In this document: in pieces, positions 29,408-38,853 of the stretch | Numbering within the stretch: position 1 is the first letter of the stretch | How the letters are laid out: each line of letters begins with the position of its first letter | Assembly (NCBI RefSeq): GCF_003710255.1 | Contig: NZ_RHIB01000005.1 | Location: 1 to 64,000, forward strand | Direction of reading: 5' to 3' | Source of the DNA: Alteribacter keqinensis | GTDB taxonomy: Bacteria > Bacillota > Bacilli > Bacillales > Salisediminibacteriaceae | Length of the DNA stretch: 64,000 nucleotides | Position numbers and translations under genes: made by a program | Notes under the pieces: model-generated | Database searches by the model: none | Seen by the model: the letters and a program-made list of their open reading frames with translations, nothing else | What the model was told of the DNA's origin: nothing

Positions 29408-29437
29408 TATTATCCAACTAATAAAAAGAACTATTCA
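29408..29437 (-). promoter_or_regulatory. sigma-G-type promoter of spoVT
   Basis: On the minus strand TGAATA is followed after 17 nt by GATAATA, one base off the sigma-G -10 (CATNNTA). It lies about 80 nt before spoVT, which is sigma-G controlled in B. subtilis. Between here and mfd nothing else but the mfd terminator is evident. Confidence 0.6.
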
Positions 29438-29579
29438 CCAATTGTAGAATAAAATTGCGTATCTGCCTGCTTTCATTGGAAAACATATTCCATTTATCGT
29501 TGCAAGGCGTTTATTTAGGAATATAATGGTAAATTTGCGTCCGTGCAGATCCATTTATCGGGAATTAGACAATTTTTTT

Positions 29580-29622
29580 CAAAAAGAGGGCTAATCATAA
29601 GGTGGCACTTATAATTAGCCCT
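29580..29622 (-). terminator. mfd terminator
   Basis: The arms AGGGCTAATTATAAG and CTTATGATTAGCCCT on the minus strand are followed by CTTTTTG, 6 nt after the mfd stop. Confidence 0.85.
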
Positions 29623-29628
29623 GCTTAT

Positions 29629-32600
29629 TTACCCTACCGGCTCTTTACGGACTTCATCAAGCTGTGATAACGCTTTTTCAAGAGCATTCAGGTATTCATC
29701 GTCTTTTAATGTTTTTCTCTTAATGTGAATCGTAATGGAATTGCCTGTCATAGACAGGTTCATCTTCCGGGAGATCTTATTGACGAGGCTGAAAAGCTTC
29801 GACCCGTTGATCCCCTTCGTTGCTTCAGGTGACAGGATCACCTTACATTCGTTGTTCTTTTCCACAATGGACTGTACTTGCTCCTGATAGGAGTGTACTT
29901 TAATTTTTGCCACTTGAAACAGGAATTTTACCTCTTTAGGATAATCACCGAACCGGTCTATCATTTCATTTTGAAGATCAAGGATATCCCGCTGTGTTTC
30001 AAGCTCTTTAAAGCGTTTATACATATCAATCTTTTGCTTGGAATCAGGAATATAGGATTCCGGTATATAGGCATCCACCTTAATATCCACTTCAAGTTCA
30101 GGCTTTGCTTTTTTCTTCGTTTCTTCCCTGCCGCCGCTTTTAACCGCGTCTTTGCGCTCGTCGATGGCTTCTTTGAGCATCTGGGAATAAAGATCAAACC
30201 CGACAGACGCAATAAATCCGTGCTGCTCTGCCCCAAGAAGGTTACCTGCCCCGCGTATGGACAAGTCACGCATGGCAATTTTAAATCCGCTGCCAAGTTC
30301 CGTGAACTCTTTAATCGACTGCAGACGTTTTTCCGCAACTTCCGTTAACACCTTATCCCGCTGGTGGGTGAAGTACGCATACGCTACCCGGTTGGAACGG
30401 CCTACGCGGCCACGGAGCTGATACAACTGGGACAAACCCATACGGTCGGCGTCATAAATGAGAAGGGTGTTTACATTAGGAATATCCACCCCGGTTTCAA
30501 TAATGGTCGTAGTCACAAGGACGTCTGCGTTTCCTTCAAGGAAATCAAGCATCACGTTTTCAAGTTCTGTCTCAGTCATTCGCCCGTGGGCAAAGCGGAC
30601 GGAGGCATCAGGAACGAGGGTAGCGATCTTATCCGACATTGTTTCGATATCCTCTACACGGTTATAGAGGAAGAATACCTGACCTCCCCTGGCCAGTTCT
30701 CTTTCAATCGCTTCCCGGGTAAGAGCCTCGTTGTACTCCACCACATAAGTCTGAACTGGAAACCGGTTCTCCGGTGGCGTTTCAATAACAGAGAGATCAC
30801 GGACCCCGAGCATGGACATGTGAAGCGTCCGCGGGATCGGTGTTGCTGTTAACGTGAGTACGTCGACATTTGCCTTCAGCTGTTTTATCTTTTCTTTATG
30901 GGTCACGCCAAACCGTTGTTCTTCATCTACCACAAGGAGACCGAGGTTTTTAAACTCCATGTCCTTCGATAAAAGGCGGTGGGTTCCGACTACAATATCC
31001 ATCGATCCTTTTTTTAGACCTTCGACCGTTACCTTTTGTTCTTTCTTTGAGCGGAAGCGGTTCATGAGACCGATATTAATCGGGAAATCCTGAAAACGTT
31101 CGCGAATGGTTTCGTAATGCTGCTGGGCAAGGATGGTCGTCGGTACAAGAAAGGCTACCTGTTTTCCATCCATAATGGCTTTGAAAGCGGCGCGAAGAGC
31201 AACTTCGGTCTTTCCATAACCAACATCCCCACATAAAAGGCGGTCCATCGGTCGGTCCCGTTCCATATCTTTTTTGATTTCCTCGATAGCTGAAAGCTGA
31301 TCTTCTGTTTCCTGATATGGGAAAGAGTTTTCAAATTCACGCTGTTCAAGACTGTCTTCTGAGAATGCAAACCCTTTACTGGACTCCCGTTCCGCGTAAA
31401 GCTTGATCAGATCGTCTGCAATATCTTCAACAGAGGAACGGACTTTCTTTTTGACTTTTTTCCAGTCGCTTCCGCCGAGAGCATAAAGCTTCGGTTCTTT
31501 GTCCTCTGAACCCACGTATTTCTGTACCTGATCAATCTGGTCTACCGGCACATAGAGCTTGTCATCGCCTGCGTAGGTGATGTGCATATAATCTTTATGA
31601 ATCCCGCCGATATCCAGTGTTTCGATCCCCAGGTACTTTCCGATTCCATGATTGATATGAACAACCCAGTCGCCGACCTTCAGTTCAGAGTAGCTTTTTA
31701 TCCGCTCTGCGTTAGAAAGTTTCTGACGGCTCCGTTTTGGACGGCGAGATTTCTTCGTGAAAACTTCTTCCTCTGTAATGATGATGATCCGCTGCATCGG
31801 AAGCTCAAAACCGGATGTTATCTGGCCTGTTGTAATGAGAGCTTCTCCCGGTGCAGGACGGTTTTCACCGGCCGTGATACCCGCTTCGATGTCATAGTCT
31901 GAAAGGACCTGCTTCATCCGTTCTGCACGGTCCTTGTCTCCTGCTACAAACAAAATGCGGGCTTCCGCCTCTTTCCAGCGCTGAACTTCTGTCTTAAGCA
32001 GATGCAGCTGACCGTGGAAGTTCTGCATGGACTTGGCCTGGAAGTTAACGATATTCTTCGGGGCCGTTGAAGGTACATGGCGTAAAAACAAACTCATGTA
32101 CACTCTTGGCACTACCGTTTTTTCCATCAGTTCGCTCCAGGGCTTTGAGATGACAAGATCTGAGACAGTGGCTCCCTGGCTCAGCATCGTTGTCTGCCAT
32201 TCAGCCTCTTCCTTGTCAAGATTCTGAGCCATTTCCTGTACGCGGCTGATTTCATCAATAAACACTGCTCCGTCTTCGGGGAGGTAATCGAGAAGTGTCG
32301 TCTTCTTGTCATAATAAAAAGCCATGTACTTGTACATCGAATCAAATGGTGTTTGTTGTTTCAGCCACCCGATTTCTTCACCGACTTTTTCCGAAGCCAG
32401 CTCCTTGGTTTTAGCGTCTTTCATCTTTGTCAGTGTTTTTGACAGAGCCGCTTCAAGACGGGAAGCGCCGTTTGCAAAATGTTCATCATCTACGAGCACT
32501 TCTTTTGCCGGGCCGATCCAAACGTGCTGAGTCTGATTCAATGAGCGTTGTGTTTCCACGTCAAAATGCCGAATCGAGTCTACCTCTGTATCAAAGAGTT

Positions 32601-33183
32601 CAATTCGGATTGGGTGTTCTTCAGTTAATGGATAAATATCGATAATTCCTCCGCGCACGCTGAATTCTCCAGGTGAAGAAACCATGTCTGTGCGTGTGAA
32701 ACCCATGGAAACAAAGCGGGCGAGAACACTGTCAAGATCCAGGTCTTCCCCTACCTTCACCTCTGCCTGACAGCGCGCCCACACTTCTTTTGGAGGTAAC
32801 AGGCGCCTCAGGCCGGCCATAGGCGTAATGACAATACCAGCCTTGTTATTTGTCCAGTGATTAAGCGCTTCAATCCGCTGTCCTCTCATTTCAGGAGAAG
32901 CAACGGCAATCTCAGAAGCAATTAATTCATTTACAGGGTACAAGAAGATATTCTCATCATTTACTAGAGATGTGAGATCATCGTACAGCTTTTGTGCCTG
33001 ATACAGATTGTGGGTAACAATAAGCTGCGAACCCTTTGTTTTTTGATAGATTGAAGCCAGTAAAAGAGAGCGTGACGAGCCCGTAAGCCCTGCTACCATC
33101 TGTTCTGACAAGCTCGCCTCTATTCCGTCCGTTACGCTTGCTACGTCATCTCCCTGGCCAAATAATTCTATTAAACCTTTCAA
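29629..33183 (-). CDS. mfd: transcription-repair coupling factor Mfd
   Basis: DNA translocase that removes stalled RNA polymerase at lesions and recruits UvrA. It has 1184 residues in the usual layout: a UvrB-like N-terminal part, the RNA polymerase interacting domain (GDWVVHINHGIGKYLG marks its start), a superfamily 2 helicase core with Walker A CGDVGYGKTE and box DEEQRFG, the RecG-like TRG region, and the C-terminal UvrA-binding mimic. The start is TTG with GGGGGG before it. Flanked by fin and spoVT as in B. subtilis. Confidence 0.98.
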   Translation of the reverse strand: MKGLIELFGQGDDVASVTDGIEASLSEQMVAGLTGSSRSLLLASIYQKTKGSQLIVTHNLYQAQKLYDDLTSLVNDENIFLYPVNELIASEIAVASPEMRGQRIEALNHWTNNKAGIVITPMAGLRRLLPPKEVWARCQAEVKVGEDLDLDSVLARFVSMGFTRTDMVSSPGEFSVRGGIIDIYPLTEEHPIRIELFDTEVDSIRHFDVETQRSLNQTQHVWIGPAKEVLVDDEHFANGASRLEAALSKTLTKMKDAKTKELASEKVGEEIGWLKQQTPFDSMYKYMAFYYDKKTTLLDYLPEDGAVFIDEISRVQEMAQNLDKEEAEWQTTMLSQGATVSDLVISKPWSELMEKTVVPRVYMSLFLRHVPSTAPKNIVNFQAKSMQNFHGQLHLLKTEVQRWKEAEARILFVAGDKDRAERMKQVLSDYDIEAGITAGENRPAPGEALITTGQITSGFELPMQRIIIITEEEVFTKKSRRPKRSRQKLSNAERIKSYSELKVGDWVVHINHGIGKYLGIETLDIGGIHKDYMHITYAGDDKLYVPVDQIDQVQKYVGSEDKEPKLYALGGSDWKKVKKKVRSSVEDIADDLIKLYAERESSKGFAFSEDSLEQREFENSFPYQETEDQLSAIEEIKKDMERDRPMDRLLCGDVGYGKTEVALRAAFKAIMDGKQVAFLVPTTILAQQHYETIRERFQDFPINIGLMNRFRSKKEQKVTVEGLKKGSMDIVVGTHRLLSKDMEFKNLGLLVVDEEQRFGVTHKEKIKQLKANVDVLTLTATPIPRTLHMSMLGVRDLSVIETPPENRFPVQTYVVEYNEALTREAIERELARGGQVFFLYNRVEDIETMSDKIATLVPDASVRFAHGRMTETELENVMLDFLEGNADVLVTTTIIETGVDIPNVNTLLIYDADRMGLSQLYQLRGRVGRSNRVAYAYFTHQRDKVLTEVAEKRLQSIKEFTELGSGFKIAMRDLSIRGAGNLLGAEQHGFIASVGFDLYSQMLKEAIDERKDAVKSGGREETKKKAKPELEVDIKVDAYIPESYIPDSKQKIDMYKRFKELETQRDILDLQNEMIDRFGDYPKEVKFLFQVAKIKVHSYQEQVQSIVEKNNECKVILSPEATKGINGSKLFSLVNKISRKMNLSMTGNSITIHIKRKTLKDDEYLNALEKALSQLDEVRKEPVG

Positions 33184-33322
33184 GGTGATTTCCCCCCTTG
33201 TAATATCCGGGTACTTGCTATTCTAGCAGTCATCCAGTCTTTATCTTAAAGCAGAAAAACGCTTTGGCTTAAGCTGCCAAAGCTTGGAGCCACCGGTATA
33301 CGGAGGCTGGCCGTTTTATCCC

Positions 33323-33553
33323 TTATTGGAGAAAGGACTCATACTGGTGGTAATCGGGATGATCCGACAACGTCTTTTCGCAATCTTCACAGATCGTATC
33401 CACGTGGATATCTCCACGGTTATCATAACGTATCATATTCTCCCGTTCCTCTTCGTCCAGCATATGAAACCCTAATGTTTTTTCATCCGCCGTCCATTCA
33501 CTGATGGTTCCCAGCTTAGTACCGCAATGGCGGCATTGATAATGAATAGCCAT
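33323..33553 (-). CDS. fin: anti-sigma-F factor Fin (YabK)
   Basis: Small protein that inhibits sigma-F late in forespore development and helps the switch to sigma-G. It has 76 residues with a zinc ribbon from CRHC near the N-terminus and CEDC near residue 58, plus the family ending YHQYESFLQ. Two ATGs lie in tandem; the second (33553) is better spaced from AGGAGG and matches the family start MAIHYQCRHC. A textbook sigma-F/G promoter precedes it. Confidence 0.96.
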   Translation of the reverse strand: MAIHYQCRHCGTKLGTISEWTADEKTLGFHMLDEEERENMIRYDNRGDIHVDTICEDCEKTLSDHPDYHQYESFLQ

Positions 33554-33594
33554 CATGTATCCTCCTCACAAAACTATGCAGCAACTCCCTGTAA

Positions 33595-33625
33595 TAGTAT
33601 GAACGGAGAAAATACGGGCTATTCA
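33595..33625 (-). promoter_or_regulatory. sigma-F/sigma-G promoter of fin
   Basis: On the minus strand TGAATA, an 18-nt spacer and CATACTA match the sigma-F/G consensus completely, about 40 nt upstream of fin, which is transcribed by both factors in B. subtilis. Confidence 0.85.
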
Positions 33626-33648
33626 TTTCAACTGCACTTCGGGTATGG

Positions 33649-34266
33649 TTACTTATTAAATTCGTTCATAACCTGATTAAATGGCTCTTTTGTCCAGGCA
33701 CCACAGGCGTCTGTTGCTTTCTCTACAGCTTCATCAATCAGTTTCCGGTCATCCGGAGAAAAACGCCCAAGAACATGATCTGTAACGGCCTGTCCGTGAT
33801 CAGGCCTGCCTACTCCAATCCGGATTCTTTTAAACTGATCCGTACCGAGGTGCTGTATGAGTGATTTAATGCCATTGTGTCCGCCAGCTCCGCCTTTTTG
33901 TCTGAGTCTGATTTTTCCCGGGGCAAGATCCAGGTCATCATAAACAACAAGAATATCTTCCGGGGTCATTTTATAAAAATTCATGAGAGGAGCAACAGAC
34001 TCTCCCGATAAGTTCATATAGGTGAGTGGCTTCAATAAGAAAATCTTCTCTGTTCCCATTCCGGCCGAGCCGTAAATGCCTTTGTGTTTACTCTGGGTAA
34101 GGTCAATGTTAAGTTTTTCCTGACACCGGTCAATGACTTCAAATCCTACATTATGCCGTGTTCCGTCATATTTTGTGCCGGGGTTTCCAAGACCGACGAT
34201 AAGTTTCATAGCTGTGACCTCACTTTCTTCTTCACTGCTTTTGCTGAACCACTTTTTTAAAAACAT
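33649..34266 (-). CDS. pth: peptidyl-tRNA hydrolase
   Basis: Essential enzyme (spoVC in Bacillus) that cleaves peptidyl-tRNA released from ribosomes. Family motifs are VGLGNPGTKYDGTRHNVGFE with the catalytic histidine, and GGAGGHNGIKS. The usual start would be the ATG at 34209 (GAGG, 8-nt spacing), giving 186 residues. An in-frame ATG at 34266 has a stronger AAAGGAGG site at 5-nt spacing and would add 19 residues (MFLKKWFSKSSEEESEVTA). I give the longer form but cannot decide between them. Confidence 0.93.
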   Translation of the reverse strand: MFLKKWFSKSSEEESEVTAMKLIVGLGNPGTKYDGTRHNVGFEVIDRCQEKLNIDLTQSKHKGIYGSAGMGTEKIFLLKPLTYMNLSGESVAPLMNFYKMTPEDILVVYDDLDLAPGKIRLRQKGGAGGHNGIKSLIQHLGTDQFKRIRIGVGRPDHGQAVTDHVLGRFSPDDRKLIDEAVEKATDACGAWTKEPFNQVMNEFNK

Positions 34267-34341
34267 AAAAGCCTCCTTTGTTCCGGGTTATGTATGGACG
34301 TTCAGGTTTTACTTCATGCTTTGATGAACACAGTTAAAGCA

Positions 34342-34460
34342 GGCTCTGTTAAAGGAAGACATTGATTTCCGCTCCTTTGCACTCCCTTTCCGGGGCACCG
34401 GTCAGCCTCCTACTCCCGCTGGAGTGTCAACGACTTTTAAATTAGCAATGACTTTTAGCC
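34342..34460. repeat. dispersed palindromic element, copy D
   Basis: It begins GGCTCTGTTAAAGG and ends GACTTTTAGCC, the family outer arms. The shortened core reads TTTCCGGGGCACCGGTCAGC and then CCGCTGGAGTGTCAACG. It lies between pth and rplY. Confidence 0.6.
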
Positions 34461-34535
34461 AATCGTAAAAAACCAAGCCTGTTTATAAGGTATTGTTTTG
34501 CAAAAACACAACTCTAAAACGGTGACATTAATTTC

Positions 34536-34620
34536 AAAGTTTGACTTTTTGGTTAACCTCCTCCACAACGGCAGGAGTTTCGGGCATTTCGACTGCGTCT
34601 TCTTTTTTACAAAAACAATT
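34536..34620. repeat. dispersed palindromic element, copy D2 (right-half fragment)
   Basis: The segment reading AAAGTTTGACTTTTTGG, ACGGCAGGAGTTTCGGGCA and TTCGACTGCGTC resembles the right half of copy F. It may be the remainder of the copy beginning at 34342. Confidence 0.4.
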
Positions 34621-34649
34621 TTTAAGGATAAAGCTTTTTCATTCAAGGC

Positions 34650-34682
34650 GAAAAGAGGCATAACCACGTTGGTTATACCTCA
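34650..34682 (-). terminator. rplY terminator
   Basis: The minus strand has arms GAGGTATAACC and GGTTATGCCTC followed by TTTTCGCC, about 20 nt after the rplY stop. Confidence 0.85.
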
Positions 34683-34699
34683 GTTCCGCTGATCGTTTA

Positions 34700-35356
34700 T
34701 TAAGACTCGTTGTTTTCGCTCTTTTTTTCGTTACCTTCTCCGTCGCCTTCTTCAGCATCCACGAGTTCAGGCTCCGCACCTTCTTCTGCTGCTGGTTCTT
34801 CAGGCTCCTCAGTTGGAGGTAATACGGATACAACGACCTCTTCAGGATCATTGTTAAATTCGAATTCTCCGATACCTTTAATGTCTTTAACCTGGATGGA
34901 ATCGTTAATATCCAAGTCTGAAACATCAAGATTGATGGAGTCCGGAAGGTTGGCCGGAAGAGCTCTTACGGAAAGCTCGTATGCAGCCAGCTGCACGACG
35001 CCGCCTTCTTTCGCTCCTTTAGCTTCACCTGTAAGATTTACCGGAATATCAGCATCAAGTTCACTCTTCATATCTACTGCGTAGAAATCGAGGTGAATGA
35101 ACTCGTTTTTAATACGGTCAACCTGCATGTCATAAATCATAACATCATATTTTTTCCCGTCTTTATCAAGCTTGAATACGCCGGTTTTTCCTACTTCACG
35201 GTAAGTTTTGATGAATTCAATTTCATCTACTGTGACAGGAGTTGTATCTAGTGTTTTACCGTATAATACGGCTGGAATGCCTCCTGATTGACGAATCTTA
35301 TTGAGTCTTGAACCTCGTAAATCCTTTCGGTCTACTGCTTGCAATACTGTTGCCAT
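34700..35356 (-). CDS. rplY: 50S ribosomal protein L25 (general stress protein Ctc)
   Basis: Binds 5S rRNA in the large subunit; the TL5/Ctc-type form has an L25 domain (about 1-92) plus a C-terminal TL5 beta domain (about 95-185). It has 218 residues. The last 35 residues are an extremely acidic tail (EEPEEPAAEEGAEPELVDAE and more) that may reflect salt adaptation. The order pth-rplY-prs is conserved. In B. subtilis ctc is also sigma-B controlled; I did not find a clear sigma-B promoter here. Confidence 0.95.
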   Translation of the reverse strand: MATVLQAVDRKDLRGSRLNKIRQSGGIPAVLYGKTLDTTPVTVDEIEFIKTYREVGKTGVFKLDKDGKKYDVMIYDMQVDRIKNEFIHLDFYAVDMKSELDADIPVNLTGEAKGAKEGGVVQLAAYELSVRALPANLPDSINLDVSDLDINDSIQVKDIKGIGEFEFNNDPEEVVVSVLPPTEEPEEPAAEEGAEPELVDAEEGDGEGNEKKSENNES

Positions 35357-35467
35357 GTCTAGTCACCTCATCCTTTTCGTATAATACTGTTTTACCCTAC
35401 TATGAATGATTTGAAACCATACTTTGACTTGATCGCTGTTCTTTCTCAGCTGCTTCGTCGCCCGATA

Positions 35468-35521
35468 GGCTCTGTTAAAGTCAGATGTTGATTTACGCTT
35501 CAATCAACGCTTTTAACAGCT
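35468..35521. repeat. dispersed palindromic element, copy E (minimal, 54 bp)
   Basis: Only the outer arms are present: GGCTCTGTTAAAGTCAG, TGTTGATTT, a short loop, AATCAACG and CTTTTAACAGC. It forms a neat hairpin directly at the prs stop codon and could end or stabilise the prs transcript. Copies B, D, F and I share the GGCTCTGTTAA arm. Confidence 0.7.
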
Positions 35522-36471
35522 TAATCAAAAAGCTTACTTACAGAACGCTGCTCGTGGACGTGAATGATCGCCTTAGCTAACAATTCCCCAACAGACAGCA
35601 TTGTAACCTTCCCTGTTTTCTTTTCTTCAGGGAGGTTGATTGTGTTTGTTACAACAAGCTCTTTGATTTTTGAGTTTTCAATGCGCTCCATGGCGGGACC
35701 AGAGAGTACAGGGTGTGTACAACAAGCGTACACCTCTTTTGCTCCCGATTCAACCAATGCGTTTGCCGCAAGACTCATCGTTCCTGCAGTATCAATAATA
35801 TCATCGATGATAATGGCAGTCTTTCCTTCAACATTACCGACAATGTTCATGACTTCTGCTACGTTTGGCTTCGGACGGCGCTTATCAATAATCGCAATCG
35901 GCGCTTTCAGTCGGTCTGCCATCTTACGGGCGCGGATAACGCCACCGTGGTCAGGAGAAACGATAACCACATCGTCAAAGTTCTTTCCTTCAAAGTAATC
36001 AGCAAGAATTGGTACACCAACAAGCTGATCGACAGGGATATCAAAGAATCCTTGGATTTGCGTAGCGTGTAGATCAAGGGCGATCACGCGCGTTGCACCT
36101 GCTGTTTCAAGGAGGTTGGCTACAAGTTTCGCTGTGATAGGTTCACGTGAGCGTGCCTTTCTGTCCTGACGGGCGTATCCGTAATACGGCATAACTACAT
36201 TGATCGTTTTTGCAGACGCCCGCTTTAGAGCATCGATCATAATAAGAAGTTCCATGATATGCTCGTTTGCCGGAGAAGATGTAGACTGAATCACGTAAGT
36301 ATCACAGCCACGAATACTTTCTTCTATGTTGATTTGAATCTCACCGTCGCTGAAGCGGGAAACCGAACTCTTCCCCATTTCAATTCCGATATGATTTGTA
36401 ATTTCGTGAGCGAGTTCCGGGTTTGAGTTTAACGTAAATACTTTAAGCTTTCCATCAACGTACTGAGACAT
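35521..36471 (-). CDS. prs: ribose-phosphate pyrophosphokinase
   Basis: Makes PRPP from ribose 5-phosphate and ATP for purine, pyrimidine, His, Trp and NAD synthesis. It has 316 residues, the norm for class I enzymes. The ATP-site motif [12 protein letters not shown] and the PRPP loop [14 protein letters not shown] are clear. ATG at 36471 has GGAGGTAAG before it; six upstream codons are not family-like. It lies 44 nt after glmU. Confidence 0.98.
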   Translation of the reverse strand: MSQYVDGKLKVFTLNSNPELAHEITNHIGIEMGKSSVSRFSDGEIQINIEESIRGCDTYVIQSTSSPANEHIMELLIMIDALKRASAKTINVVMPYYGYARQDRKARSREPITAKLVANLLETAGATRVIALDLHATQIQGFFDIPVDQLVGVPILADYFEGKNFDDVVIVSPDHGGVIRARKMADRLKAPIAIIDKRRPKPNVAEVMNIVGNVEGKTAIIIDDIIDTAGTMSLAANALVESGAKEVYACCTHPVLSGPAMERIENSKIKELVVTNTINLPEEKKTGKVTMLSVGELLAKAIIHVHEQRSVSKLFD

Positions 36472-36514
36472 GATAGCACTTACCTCCATAATGTTTAAAA
36501 ATTTTTGAGTAGGG

Positions 36515-37879
36515 TTATTTATCTTTCTTTACGTAGTTTTCTTTGTTCGTCTGACGTTCGCGGGCAATAGCCAGCGCTTCACCCGGTACATCCTCCGTTA
36601 TGGTAGACCCTGCTGCAACGTAAGCCCCCTGGCCTACAGTTACTGGTGCAATGAGGTTTGAGTTGCAGCCGATAAATGCTCCGTCCTCAATTTTCGTAAG
36701 GTACTTATTCTTACCGTCATAATTCACAGTAATCGATCCGCACCCTACATTCACACCATCACCGATCTCAGCATCGCCAAGATAACTCAGGTGAGACGCT
36801 TTGCTTCCTTGTCCCATCTTTGTTTTCTTAATCTCAACAAAGTTGCCGACCCTGACATTATCAGAGATGTCTGACTCAGGACGGATGTGCGAGAATGGTC
36901 CGATCGCAACGCTTTTTCCGACCTCACTTTCATGAACAACCGATTGCTTCACGGTTGTTTCGTTTCCAATCCGGCTGTTTTTAACTTCCGAGTGAGGACC
37001 AATGACACACTGCTCTCCAACTACAGTGCTGCCTTCAAGAACAACACCGGGATATAGAAGTGTGTCTTTTCCGATTTCCACGTCTGAGTGAATGTACGTG
37101 TTTGACGGATCGATCATTCCGACTCCGGCTTTCATGTGTTTTTCGTTAATTCGTGTTTGCATGACCTGCTCTGCCCGTGACAAAGCAACACGGTCATTTA
37201 CACCCATCGTTTCATCAAAATCAGGTGTCTGATAAGCTGAAATCAGCTCCCCTTGCTTTTGAAGAATCTCGATTACATCCGGCAGGTAATACTCCCCTTG
37301 GACGTTGTCATTATTTACATGGGTAAGTGCTTCGAACAGCGCTTCGTTATCAAAGCAGTACGTTCCTGTATTAATTTCCTTTACACTTCGCTCTTCAGTA
37401 TTTGCATCTTTATGTTCAACGATTCGTTTGACAGCATCATCTGCGTCTCTCAGTACACGCCCATACCCAGAAGGATCTTCTGCAATGGCTGTAAGCACAG
37501 TTGCTTTAGCCTCTTGCTCTTCGTGGTATTGAAGTAAAGCATTAATGGTATCCTGAGTGAGCAGCGGTGTGTCCCCGCACAAAACAACGGTAGTTCCTTT
37601 TTCACCCGCAAGTAAAGACTCGGCTTGCATAACAGCGTGACCCGTTCCGAGCTGCTCTTCCTGAAGGACATACTCAGCATCAGCGCCAAGCCGTTCTTTT
37701 ACAAGTTCAGCTCCATGACCAATAACAGCAATTGTCTTTTCAACCTCACAGCCCTTAAGCTGGTCAACCACGTGCTGAACCATCGATTTCCCGCATACAG
37801 GGTGCAGCACTTTGTACAAATCGGATTTCATTCGCGTTCCTTTACCTGCGGCTAAAATAACCGCGAACCGTTTACTCAT
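36515..37879 (-). CDS. glmU: bifunctional UDP-GlcNAc pyrophosphorylase / glucosamine-1-phosphate acetyltransferase
   Basis: Catalyses acetylation of GlcN-1-P and uridylylation to UDP-GlcNAc for peptidoglycan. It has 454 residues. The N-terminal pyrophosphorylase has [11 protein letters not shown] and CGDTPLL. The C-terminal left-handed beta helix begins near residue 250 and carries hexapeptide repeats and the acetyl-CoA-site region [21 protein letters not shown] site precedes the ATG. The order glmU-prs-rplY is conserved. Confidence 0.98.
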   Translation of the reverse strand: MSKRFAVILAAGKGTRMKSDLYKVLHPVCGKSMVQHVVDQLKGCEVEKTIAVIGHGAELVKERLGADAEYVLQEEQLGTGHAVMQAESLLAGEKGTTVVLCGDTPLLTQDTINALLQYHEEQEAKATVLTAIAEDPSGYGRVLRDADDAVKRIVEHKDANTEERSVKEINTGTYCFDNEALFEALTHVNNDNVQGEYYLPDVIEILQKQGELISAYQTPDFDETMGVNDRVALSRAEQVMQTRINEKHMKAGVGMIDPSNTYIHSDVEIGKDTLLYPGVVLEGSTVVGEQCVIGPHSEVKNSRIGNETTVKQSVVHESEVGKSVAIGPFSHIRPESDISDNVRVGNFVEIKKTKMGQGSKASHLSYLGDAEIGDGVNVGCGSITVNYDGKNKYLTKIEDGAFIGCNSNLIAPVTVGQGAYVAAGSTITEDVPGEALAIARERQTNKENYVKKDK

Positions 37880-38087
37880 AAAATACCTCCAGGGTGCGTT
37901 TTTCCACTAATGAATATATCTTAAAACTAGCGATATTTCAAGGAAGCTTACTAGATTACCGGGTTTTCCATGATCTTCTATGTACCTGATATCGAATACC
38001 TCGCACTTAAGGCAAAATCAAATTGTAGCAGAATTATTTTCATCATAAAATTACATCGCTTCTTCTCTGCGTGATTTCCTTATGACA

Positions 38088-38176
38088 GAATTAATAGGAT
38101 TTTCGGTAGAATTTTTCGCTTTTGCGACAGAATTATTTTCATTATCGATTGAATTATACCCGGTTTTGATCGAATT
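38088..38176. repeat. phased short direct repeats, locus 1 (core GAATT, exact 21-bp period)
   Basis: GAATT starts at 38088, 38109, 38130, 38151 and 38172, exactly 21 bp apart, usually within (G)ACAGAATTA or GATNGAATTA, with unrelated spacers. A sixth GAATT at 38031 is out of phase. The array lies in the 415-bp glmU-spoVG gap. An open frame on the minus strand encodes a seven-residue repeat starting Asn-Ser simply because of the 21-bp period; it has no gene-like start. Confidence 0.8.
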
Positions 38177-38243
38177 ACAGCGCTTCTTCCTCTGACAGTA
38201 AGACTTTGATACTGTCTCCAGAAAACAGCCTGCAGAAAGCGTA

Positions 38244-38279
38244 CAAAAATAACCCGGTCTCCTGAGTGACCGGGTTATA
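38244..38279 (-). terminator. spoVG terminator
   Basis: The arms ATAACCCGGTC and GACCGGGTTAT are followed on the minus strand by TTTTTG, 16 nt after the spoVG stop. Confidence 0.92.
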
Positions 38280-38294
38280 TCCGTTGCAATAATT

Positions 38295-38585
38295 TTAAGA
38301 AGCACCTGCTTCTTCGTATTCTACTTCTTCCTCTCCAGCGCGTTCGTACTCTGCAAGAACAGCTGACTGGATTTTCTCTCTTGTACGAGAGGAAATCGGG
38401 TGCGCGATGTCTCTAAACTCACCATCTGGAGTACGCTTGCTCGGCATTGCTACAAACATGCCATTATTTCCGTCGATTACGCGAATGTCATGCACGACAA
38501 ATTCATCATCGATGGTAATAGATGCGATAGCGAGCATACGACCTTCCGTGTTTACACGGCGCAGTCTCACATCTGTTACTTCCAT
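38295..38585 (-). CDS. spoVG: septation regulator / RNA-binding protein SpoVG
   Basis: Small site-specific nucleic-acid-binding regulator that affects septation, sporulation and, in relatives, virulence genes. It has 96 residues beginning [17 protein letters not shown] and with the hallmark [20 protein letters not shown]. The ORF extends four codons upstream, but AAAGGTGGTG spaces well only with the ATG at 38585. A sigma-H promoter precedes it. In B. subtilis yabJ (ridA) lies directly upstream; here that gene is missing. Confidence 0.97.
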   Translation of the reverse strand: MEVTDVRLRRVNTEGRMLAIASITIDDEFVVHDIRVIDGNNGMFVAMPSKRTPDGEFRDIAHPISSRTREKIQSAVLAEYERAGEEEVEYEEAGAS

Positions 38586-38626
38586 ATCTGCCACCACCTT
38601 TTCCGTATAATAAATTCTTGATTAAC

Positions 38627-38653
38627 AAATTCAACGTTTGTTGGAAAATTCCT
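38627..38653 (-). promoter_or_regulatory. sigma-H promoter of spoVG
   Basis: On the minus strand AAGGAATTT is followed after 12-13 nt by TGAATTTG, closely matching the sigma-H consensus (AGGAWWW and GAAT) and the known B. subtilis spoVG promoter layout, about 40 nt upstream of the start. Confidence 0.7.
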
Positions 38654-38743
38654 TCTATTTTTCCTAATTAAATTTGAAAAAATGTAATCGCTTTAATTTT
38701 CCGCCTCTAAAACCTTTGGCTTACATCGTTTTTACTATAAATT

Positions 38744-38776
38744 AACCCCGGCAAATGCCATTTGGCAGCCGGGGTT
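38744..38776 (-). terminator. terminator of the hydroxybutyrate operon
   Basis: The minus strand has AACCCCGGC, an inner TGCCAAATGGCA palindrome and GCCGGGGTT, followed by AATTT. It is the first strong hairpin after the dehydrogenase gene and sits before the spoVG promoter. The T run is weak. Confidence 0.65.
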
Positions 38777-38853
38777 GCATATCATAGTCATCGACTTAAG
38801 GAAAAGCTATAGGATTACTTATTATCAACGAATGTAAACCGGAAAGGTGCTGC

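Noticed and set aside
38051-38305. 84-codon minus-strand frame with an NSxxxxx seven-residue repeat
   Set aside because: The repeat follows from the 21-bp phased array, and the start overlaps the end of spoVG and its terminator.
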